NCBI GenBank assembly: GCA_032158295.1
Contig: CM063249.1
Location: 12,628,078-12,692,077, forward strand
Length of the DNA: 64,000 bases
From: Pycnopodia helianthoides
Taxonomy: Eukaryota > Echinodermata > Asteroidea > Forcipulatida > Asteriidae
Direction of reading: 5' to 3'
The notes under the pieces: model-generated
What the model was told of the DNA's origin: nothing
The model's input: only the letters and a program-made list of their open reading frames with translations
Databases searched by the model: none
Made by a program: the position numbers and the translations under genes
Shown here: piece after piece, positions 1-12,987 of the stretch
Numbering within the stretch: the first letter of the stretch is position 1
Layout of the letters: each line of letters starts with the position of its first letter

Positions 1-2338
1 CTCTAAAATGGCGGCGTGAGGACGTCAATGCATAATGGTCTATAACAAAACCATGAGAGGAACATTTACAACCATGCTGATGTGATTCGCCTCTGTGTAA
101 TTAAAGAGGGCACCTGCCTAACTCACTGAAGGTGCCCATTGGCTATCGCAAAGACATGGGCTTAGGCCTATATAGTTGCTCGTGAAGCAAGGTCTGGTAG
201 CTATGTATGCATATAATAGGATGTAGTAGGATTCGCCTTTGTAACAATGAAGTCGAAACTTATGGCGGCTCACATAGCGCGATATGCTCTGAATAGTCCA
301 AACATAGGCTATTGTGAGCTGATGGGGGACTGTTCTCTGTGTCTATCGTGCTTACGGAATCATTTGAGCACCCATTAATGCTTACTGCTTACTAAAATGT
401 AAAGCACCTTAGGCTCTCCCCGGGGTACGGGGCAACTATGGATACAAGCCTGTGTGGTTGGTTATTCTCCCAAACTATGACAATTCCAGATCTACCCTGC
501 TTAACATCCACTACACATACATTTATAATTGTGAGACTTTTTCGAATGCATTTATTTTCCCCTGATTGTAATATACGTCTTCATTTTACAATCTTTTTTA
601 TTTCCGCTCTCATCATGCTCAGAATTTTGATCAACAGTTTGTTTGCGAAGAGAGATGAAAAGCAAACACTAAAAAGGGACCCTTGAACGACAGTGTAAGG
701 AAACGGACGTAAATGAAATTTGCAGACTCACGTTGTGGGAACCCCTAAACACAATATTATAATCATACAAGGGGGTAAAACGAAGGGGGAAAACCCAGCA
801 GAAAGCGCATGGCACGAACTGCAAAGGTTTAGCGTCATGAACGCAAACACTAGAGGACTGACTAATTAATTATGACTCTCCGTTTTAACAAGTCAACAAA
901 TAATTGACATACTCCTCTCCGGCTCCGGAGATGAATTCCTCTTGTAGCTTGAAAAGATAACAATCATCACCGCTGCGGCCGTCTTTAGTCTCTTGCTCCT
1001 TTCTCCTGTGGAGACAACATTTGTATAAGAGTGGCTAGGGAAGGGGGGGGTAGCTGACGACGAGATGAAAGACAGCAGAGCGATGTCCCCTCACTTCGTC
1101 TGATTAATGGAAACAGGCCGAAGGAGATTGCCAAGTGCAATCGATGATGAAAGATGGAAGATGACTGGAAGGATCCATAGACTTGAGATCGGAAGAGACA
1201 GGCGATATCTCCATGGATCATGGTGGATTAAGTGAGGGATAGGCCTTTATCAAGATGTTTTTGTGTTTGTCCGGGGAAAGCTAATACTCGGTGATGACAT
1301 CCACGTACGGCACGGTATAAATCGACGGCTACCTTTTCATTCGTTTATCGTCAGTGTTGGGTAATACCACACCGGGAGGTTTGGGACACGATCACTGGAA
1401 GGGATGGAATAGTAAAGATGTTGAAAATTAGACAACAGCAATGTGTGGTGACTTTAAGTTGGATGGGACTGTTCAATATACGTAGTGATCATATCAGAGC
1501 TTAAATCCAAATACACCTTAATCGTACTGCTACCGTCTTGGTCAAGTTCCTTGGGTAAATGTTAGTATAACTGGTTCATATAGAACTTAAGGGACTAGAC
1601 CATGTTTTTCTTGCAGCCTCGGTTTGGCTATGCTTAGATGAATGGGCAAAACAAGATGGCTGTAGTGGAAGAAATGGATATCGAGGCTTGCGCAATGTCA
1701 GGCCCCCAATAATTTACAAACAATAATTTATAAACGATATAATGACACACATCGAGAATCTGATAAACATGGCCCGCCCTATTCCCGGTCTGTAACCTCG
1801 ACCCGTGTTATTAGCGTCGAACCCAGAAGTGCCCTGCATCGCTTCGTCAAATCGGCCAAGGGCAACATATAGAGCAGAGTTCGAGACTACGACGTCAGTA
1901 CACAGCTAAAAGGAGCCCGAGGCGCTTTCGTGATTTGGCATTTTTTTTGTTACCGCATAAGACTCGCACTGGCAATCTATAGCGGTTGTTTGTGTACACA
2001 CTAAAAACGATCGATGCGTATTACAGCAATGCAAGTTGTTTTTAGCCGTAGCCGTGACCAGTGGTGGCATACAGCATTGCAACCGCACAACCAGTTTAGT
2101 CAGGCACAACCCGCTCAAGCCGTAGCCCTGACCGGTGATGGCTTATTACAGCAAACTGTTGTTTATCTTAGACATGGAAATCACTTTTTGACCAAAAGAA
2201 GCACCACTCTAAATAAAGTTTGACAGGCCCAAAGTGTAGGTCTGTCTACGCATGGACCATGGTCTACGAAAAGAAGAGTTCTACGGCTCAAGCTGGAGTC
2301 TAAACTCTGACGCTTGTTCTGGATCTCACTCCGTCTCT
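1..2338. other. No gene recognised
   Basis: I see no coding region, RNA gene or clear repeat here. The open frames are short, share no family motifs, and lack convincing splice sites or codon-like patterns. A small local duplication occurs near 2,040-2,140, where similar phrases built on 'agccgta-gcc-tgacc' appear twice. Confidence 0.5.
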
Positions 2339-2826
2339 GGCTCTAGCTCTGGCTCCGGCTCTAGCTCTGGCTTTGGCGCTAGCTCTGGCTCTAGCTCTGG
2401 CTCCGGCTCTAGCTCTGGCTTTGGCGCTAGCTCTGACTCTAGCTCTGGCTCCGGCTCTAGCTCTGGCTTTGGCGCTAGCTCTGGCTCTGGCTCTAGCTCT
2501 GGCTCCGGCTCTTGCTCTGGTTTTGGTGCTAGCTCTGGCTCTGGCTCTGGCTATGGCTATGGCGCTAGCTCTGGCTCTGGCTCTAGCTCTGGCTCCGGCT
2601 CTAGCTCTAGCTCTAGCTCTAGCTCTGGCTCTTGCTCTAGCTCTGGCTCTTGCTCTAGCTCTAGCTCTGGCTCTTGCTCTAGCTCTGGCTCTAGCTGTAG
2701 CTCTGGCTCTGGCTCTAGATTTGGCTCTAGCTCTAGCTTTGGCTTTTGCTCTTGCTCTGGCTCTAGCTCTAACTCTGGCTCTGGCTCTGGCTCTAGCTCT
2801 AGCTCTGGCTCTAGCTCCTGATCTGG
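2339..2826. repeat. Low-complexity hexamer repeat (GGCTCT/AGCTCT)
   Basis: This block is almost entirely built from the hexamers GGCTCT, AGCTCT, GGCTCC and TGCTCT, with a higher-order 30-36 bp phrase near its start containing 'ggctttggcgctagc'. Because the unit is a multiple of three, two plus frames stay open: one reads Ser-Gly-Ser-Ser, the other Leu-Ala-Leu-Ala. Neither frame has a recognisable flanking domain, so I call it a simple repeat, not a gene. Confidence 0.85.
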
Positions 2827-5800
2827 TTCCGGCTAAGCCTTTCGCTCCAGCTCCTGTTACGAAAGGTTCGCCGGCTCAGGGCACTCGTCACATTTCATGT
2901 GATTTACAAGGCATTTTGGTTGGTAAACCTTTTCCTATCTCAGTCATGTTTTCCTACCTGTTTTCGTACGGTACATTATTTATGTACCTTTTTGATCCCT
3001 TGACTGACGTCACAAGCGGCTACTCTCTGCCTATGGTCTGCCATTTTGGGAAGGAGTAAAAATGCACGTAAAGATAATAATAATGTGCACATCTAGACTG
3101 CTCACACGTTGCTTAAAATGCGCATCGGCCTCGTAAAACACACGGAAACTGATTCCCAAAATAGCGCAAGAACTATCGTGTGATGACGTCAGATGAAGTG
3201 GGTCAGTACTGGTTTAATGAAGCTCCAGCCTCAATGAGGGCCTTGGTCTCCAGCGTGAGTCGGTCAATTCGGAAACTGTGCTCTGAATCGAGCTATATAG
3301 GCCTGGAGGGGAAACGCATATGAAAGCCCTCAGAGAAAAAAAACATATCAATTTCTGTGCGATATTACTTTCGTCTCGAACGAGCACTTCGTGTCGACGT
3401 CATCTGCACACGAGCACACACAATCCGGACACCAATTACTTCAAGTGTGTGTTATTGCCAAACCATTCAACTCCGGCCAGACCAATATATATTTATCGAC
3501 ATCACAGAAAACGAATGAACAAAAACAACGGCTGGGAAAAAAATAGAATGCAGCTCAGGCACGGTTCTGTAGGGCAACACTGGAAGCAATTTCCTTTTAA
3601 AGAGAGTCAATCCACGCTCGGGATAAACATTATCGGTATGAGGACAAATAGGAACACAAATCATACACCCGAGTCGTCTAAACGTCGTCAGCGATTTTGT
3701 GGAGAGCATCTTGTGCCGAGGCGTACATGGCCATTTCTCTCTTTTTGTGAAATAGGTTTTTGAGGATTTTTTTTTTTTTTTTTTCGTTCGGACAGTTTAT
3801 CTGAGCCGTTTGACTCGAGTTTGTTTTTGGCAGCGCGTAATAATCTCCATCCATCGAACGACGGTTTTCGTTTTTTTGTTTTTGTTTCGTTTTCTGAATA
3901 GCTTTTGTGACATTTTCGTTCGGCTGCAAAGAGACCCGAATAGAAGCTATTGGGAGGGAGCGGGGGGGGGGGGGTAAGAACAGAGAGACGAAGAAGAGCT
4001 AGAGCAATATATAGAGCTGTGATTGATTTGAGACTGATTCCCCCCGGGGTTTATCAAACGCGCCGACCCGGTAGCCGCTTGTCATGGTTCTCGCGTGGTG
4101 ATGCAGCGTGTTTCGGGGAGCTAGGCGTGTGGCTTTAAAAGACGGCTGGGGCTGTACAGATAAATCTACTGACAGAACAGACATGGTGTATAATGCAAAG
4201 TGACATGCGACATGAATTAGTTTGGTCTTTCATAATTATTGCAGACAGATATGTCACCTTAAAGCGCGCGGTCAACTTTTGGTTGTTGTCAAAAACCAGT
4301 ATCCGCACAGATTTGTTTCCACATCAGTTTTTCCTGATGGGGTACCAGTTACGAAATGTGCCATGTTGCAAATAAGGGGCATCTGAAAGGTGGGTGGGGG
4401 GGGGGGAGTTTACACAAATAAATTTACTCATTTATTTGTTTTAATTCGTTGGACAACACAATTATACGACAGCAGACGCCTTTCCAGGAAAGGGGAAAAG
4501 TCAAAAAACTGTCATCGAAAAAGCTGTGCCCTCCCTGACCCCGCCCATTTAAAACAATATACATTGATAAAGTAAGTACAACATCGACATCTCAACAGTG
4601 ATTGATTAAAAAGGAAAGATTAATGCAGTCCTGTTGTGGCGTTCCACGAATATTCGATTCGATAACGAGGCCGGCATCCGATTCGAGCGTCTTCGGCTAT
4701 GGCTACGGCTGCGGCAGCAACATTGAAGAATGTAAGCCTTTTCGGCTTTCAAGCCTAAGCCAATGCCGAAACAGTCAATTCGGAGTCACTAGAGGCAATT
4801 TACAGGAAACCGGTTCCAGGCGATCTCCAAGAAGAATGAAAGGCATTCACATTTGAATATTCACTTCTTCTTGTTTCCTTTTTTTGGAGGGAGGGTAACG
4901 TAAGACATTGTTTGAAAAGTCACTCATGTGCTTCCAAAGTGGTTCTGTAGCATGCACTGGAGTTGGTTGCCTCCAAGTTGCCTGTCAAAGTTGCCCGTGC
5001 GGCATGACCCTTTGAGTCACCTTTCTTATCAACGAAATATGGAATTGATGTTCACACAACTACTGTTTACTTTGGGCCCGTCTAGTTTACTATTAATCCT
5101 CCATTAATCGTGTCCCATCAAACAATGTATCCGAACCGAGGGAAAAATGACTGTATGAACGGGCAAAACAAAAAACAATTCTGACCTAGTTTTTTTTATA
5201 TTTGTATACAAATCAATAGTCATAGTCACATGTTTTCAAAGAATTACTACATTTTGACCGCAAGAGTTAAAGGAATACATTAAGTTGTTTCCGGCGTTAC
5301 TTTATACCCTCCATGAGTTAGTGACATTTCAAAACGGATGCACCCTCTGCAAGCAAACGACGTACATATCTAGGACGCTATTAAAACGAGCACATTACGA
5401 GCACTCAAACCTCTTGTAATTCAGTAGACGACTGTGGCAAGAAACAAAATATGGCTCACTTTATATCCAGCGAAGGCGGGTTAACGCACTAAGCCGGATA
5501 TACCCACAGGCGGGAGGAGAGGGGATATCTGCCGAGATACCATAATGGCTTCATATACGGACGGCGATGACAAAACGAGAAAAACAGATCTTGATTAAAC
5601 AAGAGTCAGTATTAAATCACCTGCACGCGCACGTACACTGAAAGCTGCACGGTTTGTAACCATAGAGGAGAATTATTACTGTCGGCTAAACAGAGGTCTT
5701 TGTTGAGCAATGGAGGAAGAAACTAGTACAACCTCCAAGCTTCCTCCATGGTTTGGGTGCTTTATTGTACTGTAATTTTTAAATACATTTTAAAATGATT

Positions 5801-6336
5801 AATTAATGTCTTCTTTTGTTAGGGTTTTATAGCTATGTTATCCATCCGTCTTACACTCTCTAGGTCTGTTTGGGTTTTTTTATTTCTATTTTTTTTTTTT
5901 TTTTTTTTTTTTGTGTCTTGCCATTTTTCTGTAAGGACCCCAGTTGAAACAAGTGGAAATTATATCGAGGAAGGGAAGTATATCGAGGTTAAACTTGGCC
6001 GAGCTGTTGTGTGTTTTCTGGGGCGTGTATGTTGGTGTGACCGGTTGAGCCTTTTGCAAATTCCGTTGTGCTGTAATGGCAGATCGGCCAAAAAATTTGA
6101 CCTAGCATCTGTAATCTTTTGTGTAGGTTCTATCGACAATGAAGACGCAAAATTATCAGTTATTTTGAGACAGTTAATGGGCTCTTATACAAAAGTACCA
6201 AACGTCACGTCGGGCAAGCATTACCTACGAGGTCTGGACCTGAGAACAAAAGAGGTCCACACGGGGCAGGGTTTTGAAAGACTATGTGGACTCACACACG
6301 TCCACATAGTGTTTTCACTAGTGTTGAAGAATATGT
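2827..6336. other. No gene recognised; homopolymer tracts
   Basis: No supported gene. The block holds poly-T near 3,767-3,784, poly-G near 3,961-3,974 and poly-T near 5,889-5,912. A TATA-like 'tttaaaag' lies at about 4,133 in a GC-richer patch (4,020-4,150), but no coding exon follows it convincingly. A 175-codon open frame at 5,835-6,362 crosses the poly-T tract and has no recognisable domain. Confidence 0.5.
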
Positions 6337-6719
6337 TTAAAGGCACTGGACACTATTGGTAATTACTCAAAATAATTGTTAGCATTACTTGGTAACGAGC
6401 TATGGAGAGCTGTTGATAGTATAAAACATTGTGAGAAACGGCTCCCTCTGAAGTAACGTAGTTTTTGAGACAGAAGTAATTTCTCAGTAACATATTTGAA
6501 TTGATTTTGAGACCTTACGCGTGAGGTCTCGAAATCAAGCATCTGAAAGCACACAACTTCGTGTGACAGGGGTATTTTTTTATTCCATTATTATCTCGCA
6601 ACTTCGACGACCAATTGAATTCAAATTTTGACAGGTTTGTTATTTTGTGGATATGTTGAGATACACCTTAGTGAAAAGACTGGTCTTTGACAATTACCAA
6701 AGGTGTCCAGTGTCTTTAA
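6337..6719 (+). mobile_element. MITE, family A (TTAAAGRCACTGGACAC ends), copy 1
   Basis: Terminal inverted repeats are visible: the left end reads TTTAAAGGCACTGGACAC and the right end is the complement of CTTAAAGACACTGGACAC. Between them lies about 380 bp of non-coding DNA with an internal palindrome around 'gagacctcacgcgtgaggtctc'-like sequence. Copies lie at 11,840-12,228 and 26,285-26,673 in the opposite orientation, so this is a dispersed family. There is no transposase, so it is non-autonomous. I recall the family as abundant in starfish; the superfamily is not clear from the ends. Confidence 0.85.
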
Positions 6720-6804
6720 GTGCACAGAACAAAGGAATGTCATCAGAGTGTATGTAACACAGAGCAATCTGTGTTTGTAGGTGACTGCTTTATGTTCTGA
6801 TACC

Positions 6805-7185
6805 ACAATCAGTTCCAACACCCATGTTCAGACACCTCTATGGTCCGTCAGCCCTATGTTCCGACACCCCTATGTTCCAACACCCTGTTCAGACACCGCC
6901 CCTATGGTCCGACACCCCTATGTTCCGACACTCCTATGTTCCGACACACCTATGTTCAAACACTTCTATGTTCCAACACTCCTATGTTCCAACACTCCTA
7001 TGTTCCAACACTCCTATGTTCAGACACCCCTATGTTCCAACACCCCTGTTCAGACACACCTATGGTCCGACACCCCTATGTTCCGACACTCCTATGTTCC
7101 AACACTCCTATGTTCCAACATTCCTATGTTTCAACACTCCTATGTTCAGACACCCCTATGGTCCGACACTCCTATATCCCGATAA
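6805..7185. repeat. Minisatellite, about 16-bp unit
   Basis: Tandem variants of 'ttccaacactcctatg' with substitutions (cagacacc, ccgacacc). It directly follows the MITE at 6,337-6,719. The same MITE plus minisatellite pair recurs in inverted orientation at 25,945-26,673. All three plus frames are open across the array because the unit contains no stop, which is why long apparent ORFs appear here. It is not a gene. Confidence 0.9.
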
Positions 7186-7409
7186 CCCCTCATGATCTAC
7201 ACCCTAGGATAAGGGGGGGGGGTAGGGTTAGGGTGAGGAAAATACATCAGGGGTGTCCGAACATTGGATTGTTGGAACATAGGGATGTCGAAGTATTAGG
7301 CGTGTAACCGTTTGTGGTCATGGACTCGTTTTAACGAAGCAAGCTCAGAACTTGTCTCTGGTCTATTCTTACGTTACTGCGGGAACATTTCTGGCTGAAA
7401 AACACCACA

Positions 7410-7616
7410 CTGCTAAGCACAGAAATGTGCTTAGCATGAAGTTTCTTCCTTTGATAAAAACAGGATTACCAACCAAATTCCCACGTGATTTTTAGGATAA
7501 TCAAACAACAGCTGAATACCAGTAACAAGCAATATGTAACACATGGAAATTTGGTTGGTAATCCTGTTTTTATCAAGGAAGAAATTTCATGCTAAGCAAA
7601 TTGTTGTGCTTAGCAG
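7410..7616. mobile_element. Foldback element
   Basis: The left arm (7,410-7,481) and right arm (7,545-7,616) are inverted copies of each other over about 72 bp. They share 'ggattaccaaccaaatt' and its complement, and both end in CTGCTAAGCAC-like sequence. The outer flank 'cagctctatgaaattgg' ties it to the GGGCCCAATTTCATAGAGC family seen at 10,209 and 43,107. There is no coding capacity. Confidence 0.75.
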
Positions 7617-10208
7617 CTCTATGAAATTGGACTCCACTCATGTCTACACTCGCAATTATCTTGAAGTAGCATGCGGGCGAGCGAGACAACATTACCCCTT
7701 TTTACATTCAAATATTTACTACTGCATTTCAAAAGGTCGCGTTTTTTAAATATCGCCAAAATCCGCAGCGATTATGTCCACGCATGATGAATAATCCCTA
7801 ATAGGAATACACAATCTGAGAAACGTTTCTCTGATTAAATTTGTTGAGGGAAACTGACATATTTTTGTCCATAGCCACAGTATTTTTAATTGAGATATTT
7901 CTCAAAATTGCTTTATACTATCGAAAGTTGCTTTACTTCTAACCAAGTAAGTGTTTATTGCCATTCATTTTTAACGTGAACCTTCCCTTTAAGACAAGAC
8001 CGAAATTATTAAATTTGTTGTCGATTCTGATGATGAGCAGATATATCGGGTTCCTTTACGTTGATGATAAATGCGAGGATTTTGTCGTTTACATATTCAC
8101 GAACACGATTCGTCTATTCCGTTAATGGATTTGGTGCTTACGGCTGTATTTTTCATTTTGGTTTTTGCATAATGCAAAGAGGCTTAACCCAGGACTGGGC
8201 TTGTTTTTGGACTTACGAGTATGGGGAGGGTGGGAGCACATAGTTATCCCTCCCTCCATATTTCAAAACAAAAAAATTTGGCCCGATTTTTATGAGAATT
8301 GCCACCAATGTTTATTTCACCACGTTCTACGTGATGACGTAACAAATTCTAAAATTTGCCATTAAAAGCCATTTTTGGTTATGTTTGCAAATGTTTAGTC
8401 AAAAATCATAATTTCCCCATAATTTACGATTTTTTTTGTCAATATACTATAAAACTTTTCAATATTATTGTGTATATTGTGACTCAATCAATAACGTGGA
8501 CATGACTACTGGGGTCGCCTTTGGGGGCGCTATAATGTTTATCCCATAGTGAGGGTAAATGTGTAGCCTGTTTTAATTTTTTTCATTTAATATAGTCGAT
8601 ATTGTTGTCCCAAGTTTTGGGGGGGCCCAGGGTGCAATGAAGAGGCCTGTTTGGTGATTCTACAGTATTTCTTGGCCATCAATTCTGCCCTCACGTTGAA
8701 ACAACACACACTGTCAGTAATGACACATTGGAAATAATGCATCGAAAATAGGCCAACGATCATCCTTTATTACATAAGCCGTAGTTATTATACTTTGAAG
8801 TTACACCATTCACCGACCCTATAATCTACACTATGTCGCGTTATGGATCATTACGGCCAATTCTTCGTCGCATTTCCAACATGGCCTTCCATCCAAGGCA
8901 GCCCTTACGGTAAAAATTTAATCGCATTACAGAGCGTCAAGGCACATCGCCAAACAACAACAGGTTCAGTCAATAATTTGATAATAAAAGCGCTTTTAGT
9001 ACGAGACCAGAGCAATGCCCGGAGCGTTGGGCTTCACTCGACACGAGTTCAGTGTATGGCTAAATTAAATAACGACTTGAAATGAGACTAATCGGCTGAA
9101 ATTAAATTCAGTCGTAGAGGAAAAGGCCTAGATAACACACACCCGCGATAGCAATTTGAATATGCGGACGGTTTTACCTACTTTATTCAAGATAAAGTCT
9201 AGAATTGGCAGTTATAAAAAAAAAAATTATTCGATTTGAAAGCTGAGACCAAACTGTAATTTGCATAAAATAACTTGCCCGAAATGGCGGTCCATACCCC
9301 CCCCCAGTGCTCCCATACTGTAGCACACCTGTACAGCCACCCCCCCTTCTAAAATACTCTAAAGAATTCATGAGATTCCAAGCAAGATGAAGACACGGTT
9401 GAGGGGGGGGGGGTACCACCATGCCCCGTATCGAGCACCAAATGAATTTGCATTCAGAGAATGAAACTGTTACACCATAGAGCACGCGGGTTGCACTTGT
9501 ATCCGTCTTGCAAATTCTACTTGAATTCTGACTCTGCAATAACTGATTATGATCGTGTATATACGGCAACTCCATGTGCCATTAGTACGGCGTCTATTAT
9601 AATTATTTAAATGGAATGTCGTTGGATTCAACTCAAAACCACCGTTCGAGCGTGCCTTATTCGGGCACTTACGGAGACTGTCACACCGGCTGATGGGGAG
9701 AATACGAAGGGTTTGGTACACGGGGATTGTTGGCGCTCTCAACGGGAACAAACACCGTGCTGCGTGACCGGATGCTCGGTATCCAGGGACGAAGGTTATA
9801 TTAGCATGTGAATCGCTTTAGGTGACTTCAAGGGGTCTGTACGCTTTGAACAGTTTGCACACACACAAAATAGTTTTATTTATTTATTTTGATAAATAAA
9901 TGCATTATTTACTACACACAATTCCGATGCGTGCTTTGAGGCGACGCTAAGTGCCCCTGTAGAGTATGGATGGTTTAGGTAATCCGGTTATATGCTAACA
10001 TATATACGCTGCCGTGCAGAGTTGTCGTTGTACGTATTCGTTCTGCTATAATTAGCTATTTTCGTAGAGTAGACCGGGAAAACCGGGAGACTACCTAGTT
10101 CAGAGTTGGCAGAAAGGCCATGAAAATATCGGTTGTTTTAATGATTATCTATAGGAACACCCCCCCCCCTCTTCCCCACCACCACAATACACTCCCAGGT
10201 CAATCCCA
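7617..10208. other. No gene recognised
   Basis: No supported gene or RNA. The stretch 9,290-9,425 is an old repeat related to 22,690-22,800 and partly to 23,270-23,330; all three pair C- or G-runs with the phrase 'agattccaag-a-aa-atgaagacac' or its neighbours. A short AT palindrome lies near 9,873-9,902. Confidence 0.5.
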
Positions 10209-10401
10209 GGGCCCAATTTCATAGAGCTGCTTAAGCACAAAAAGTAGCTAAGCATAACAAAATTATGCTTACCATAATAAAGTTACCAGCCAAACTGCCA
10301 TGTCACATGTACAATTTGTGACTGGTATCCTACTCATTTCTGCTGAGCAGACAATTGATAAGCAATATTTTCTGCTTAAGCAGCTCTATGAAATTGGGCC
10401 C
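10209..10401. mobile_element. MITE, family B (GGGCCCAATTTCATAGAGC ends), intact copy
   Basis: Both ends are intact inverted repeats: GGGCCCAATTTCATAGAGCT at the left and its complement at the right. The outer 29 bases or so match perfectly. The interior is built from short inverted motifs such as GCTTACC and GCTAAGCA. Related copies are at 17,851-17,975, 39,992-40,187 and 43,107-43,299, with fragments near 13,388, 31,020 and 38,815. There is no coding capacity. Confidence 0.85.
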
Positions 10402-10582
10402 AGGTCGCAGAATTAATCCGGGTCCGGGGGGGGGCTGACCCATTTCTGAGTCAGGCTGATCCAGAAACTGGTTCAAACAACATTTTGACTCGGATTCTGC
10501 GTTAGTTTGACTCATTTGGGGTCATTTTGACACCGATTCCGGGTCACACTGATCAATAAATTGGTCAGGCCCCAGGGAACTC

Positions 10583-10808
10583 GGATCCGGGTCATGTATG
10601 ATCCGGGTCATGTATGATTCGGGTCATGTATGATCCGGGTCATGTATGATCCGGGTCATGTATGATCCGGGTCATGTATGATCCGGGTCATGATGATACG
10701 GGTCATTAATGACCGGGTCATGTATGATCCGGGTCATGTATGATCCGGGTCATGTATGATCCGGGTCATGTATGATCCGGGTCATGTATGATCCGGGTCA
10801 TGTATGAC
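10583..10808. repeat. Minisatellite, 16-bp unit
   Basis: About 14 tandem copies of GATCCGGGTCATGTAT. Most are identical; the middle copies (10,681-10,720) have lost one or a few bases. Diverged relics of the same motif (ccgggtc) lie just upstream at 10,415-10,560, so the array probably expanded locally from them. Confidence 0.92.
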
Positions 10809-11839
10809 CCGTTGAAAAGAAAGTAAGGACCCAGTCCTCAAAGACTCCCTGAGAGAGTGATGATTCCAACCAAGGTGTCTGCGCAGAGGTGGAGGGAGGG
10901 CAGGGGGTGTGTCTTGGGGAGGGGGATTCTACCACACCGACCTAGCGGTGCCTCGTCATTAAAAAAAACCTCCGTCGTGGTACCAGTTCATGTCGTCATC
11001 ACGTGTGAATTTTTTTTTATAAATCTAATAATGTTTTTTAAAACTCGTAAACAAGGTTATTTCAAGCCAGTGGCTGCCAACCATGTATTTGTTTTTAATA
11101 ATAAACCAAAATAATAATAATAATAATAATAATAAAAGAATAGTTTTAAGTGCAAGAACAACAGGGCAGTCTCAGCAAAATTATCGCAAACAATCCCAAA
11201 CATTGCTCGGTGAAAACAATGTCAGTACAAATTGCCACAAATTCAACATGATACAACTTTATATCCAATTTAACGAAGGTTCTCATCTCCATTCTCGTTG
11301 TTTTTCCCAAAGAATTGGCATACGGAAAAATTGTGTCTTTATCAAATCAAGATGACGCCGGGATTAGTGTGTTTCCGTGGTAACCGACGGAAGTATTTTT
11401 TGGCCTGTTGCCAATTTGAAAGAAAAACCGCGCTGTAGAGTATATAGACGGTATATATTTCTTTCATTTAATACATCTGAAATTCCGATATATATAAAAA
11501 ACCAAATCGAATATTTTAGCAACTGGCTTTCGATCGTTTTTATGATTTCGCTCCAGTTTGATTTGATTTGCAAATCAATCGTTAATTGGAAAATCAATTT
11601 ACACAATATTGCGAAAATTACCACAAATTAGCTGTCGGTCGTCATTTTCCACGGAAATTTGAGGATTGTATTAACAGTTAATTTGTTTTAGTAGAGGTTG
11701 TTTTATATTTCATTGTGTGCGCACTTTTATCTGACTGGTCGAAGAACATTTTGAGGGACAAACATCTCTCGCACTGCAGTATTGCAGACTGAAATATTCT
11801 GCACAAAAAAAAATGCTTCTCGTATAAAGCCTGTAGAGG
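10809..11839. other. No gene recognised; (ATA)n microsatellite
   Basis: An (ATA/AAT)n microsatellite lies at about 11,112-11,136. The remainder is AT-rich and I cannot assign it. Both strands at 11,364-11,631 are open for about 85 codons, but nothing in the translations is recognisable. Confidence 0.5.
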
Positions 11840-12228
11840 TTAAAGACACTGGACACTATTGGTAATTGTCAAAGACCAGTTTTCTCACTTGGTGTATCTC
11901 AACATATGGATAAAATAACAAACCTGTAAAAACTTGAGCTCAATAAATTGGTCGTCGAAGTTGCGAGATAACTATGAAAGAAAAAACACCCTTGTCACAC
12001 GAAGTTTGTGCTTTCAGATGGTTGATTTCGAGACCTCAAAATCTAATTCTGAGGTCTCGATATCAAATTCGTGGAAAATTACTTCTTTCTCGAAAACTAT
12101 GTCACTTCAGAGGGAGCCGTTTCTCACAATGTTTTATACTGTCGACCTCTCCCCATTACTCGTTACCAAGTAAGGTTTTATGCTAATAATTATTTTGAGT
12201 AATTACCAATAGTGTCCACTGCCTTTAA
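11840..12228 (-). mobile_element. MITE, family A, copy 2
   Basis: Full-length with both ends: TTAAAGACACTGGACACTAT at the left and the complement of TTAAAGGCAGTGGACACTAT at the right. The interior matches 6,337-6,719 in reverse orientation, including the internal palindrome around 'gagacctcaaaatctaattc' and its complement. Confidence 0.88.
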
Positions 12229-12860
12229 TATAAAAAAGTAAATTGATAACAGTTTTATGTATCTCATAGCGTAGCTACGCCAGTCCTAAATATTCTCTAA
12301 ATTGATGCATTTCTGTTGACAGATTGTATAATTAGCCTTCGCTACAAAGCTACATCAGCACGATTAAATGGCTTTCGCACACAAATTGTATACTTGCATT
12401 CATCATCTGAGCCCTTGGAATAAGACTAACTACCAATTAGTTTCCTTTTATGGCGCAATATTGCTTCGTGTCCTTCATTGTGAATTCACTAAAAGTGGGT
12501 CTTTCGTACAAACAGCAAAAGGCTTGCTAATTTCCCCATACAATTGTCACTTGTATACAAAATCGTCACTGTCTTGTATACAAGTTAGTGACGATTTTGT
12601 TAGAGCCGGGCTCGAGTTTTAAGTCGATAAATCCTGCCGTTGTTTTTTACTCACTTTCGGCGGACGAAAACACTTCAACAATGCCGTAGGACAGAACAGC
12701 AAGGCTCCCATTAGACTGGTCCCCTGTCTAGGGGCTCCGTTAAGGCCGTCATATGTTCGGGCTTGGCTCCCTCATGTGAGGCAGTGCCGAGTACACAGAT
12801 AAAGTATGGCTCTCACAGGGGAATGAGGATGGCATCGGCAGACCGGGGGCAATTTTTTTT

Positions 12861-12955
12861 CTGCAGCACACGTCGGCTATGGAGTCAACAGTTAAGGGAT
12901 AGGCTGTTCTTCCCTATCCCTTAACTGTTGACTCCATAGCCGACGTGTGCTGCAG
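12861..12955. repeat. Perfect 42-bp hairpin
   Basis: Positions 12,861-12,902 are the exact reverse complement of 12,914-12,955 with an 11-base spacer (gctgttcttcc). Outside the arms a weaker, diverged symmetry continues (ccggggg and gcaattt on both sides). No arm mismatch was found by eye. Confidence 0.93.
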
Positions 12956-12987
12956 AACATAAATTTGCGACCGGGGGAGAGAGAGAG

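Noticed and set aside
2252..3059. Overlapping long open frames reading Ser-Gly-Ser and Leu-Ala-Leu-Ala
   Set aside because: Both come from the same hexamer repeat; neither has a recognisable domain, splice context or non-repetitive coding flank.
4020..4200. Promoter with a TATA-like TTTAAAAG
   Set aside because: No coding exon or donor follows convincingly, so the match may be chance.
5835..6362. 175-codon plus frame with a hydrophobic start
   Set aside because: The hydrophobic stretch is poly-T translated as Phe, the end runs into a MITE, and no family motif is visible.
7213..7236. Telomere-like GGGTAGGGTTAGGGTGAGG
   Set aside because: Only about two TTAGGG-like units inside a G-rich patch; too short for a telomere or interstitial telomeric array.
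6781..7307. Three overlapping plus-strand frames of 120-155 codons
   Set aside because: All three frames are open because a 16-bp minisatellite unit lacks stops; the peptides are just the repeat translated three ways.
10583..10808. CRISPR-like array of regular repeats
   Set aside because: The units are contiguous 16-mers with no unique spacers, and the genome is eukaryotic.
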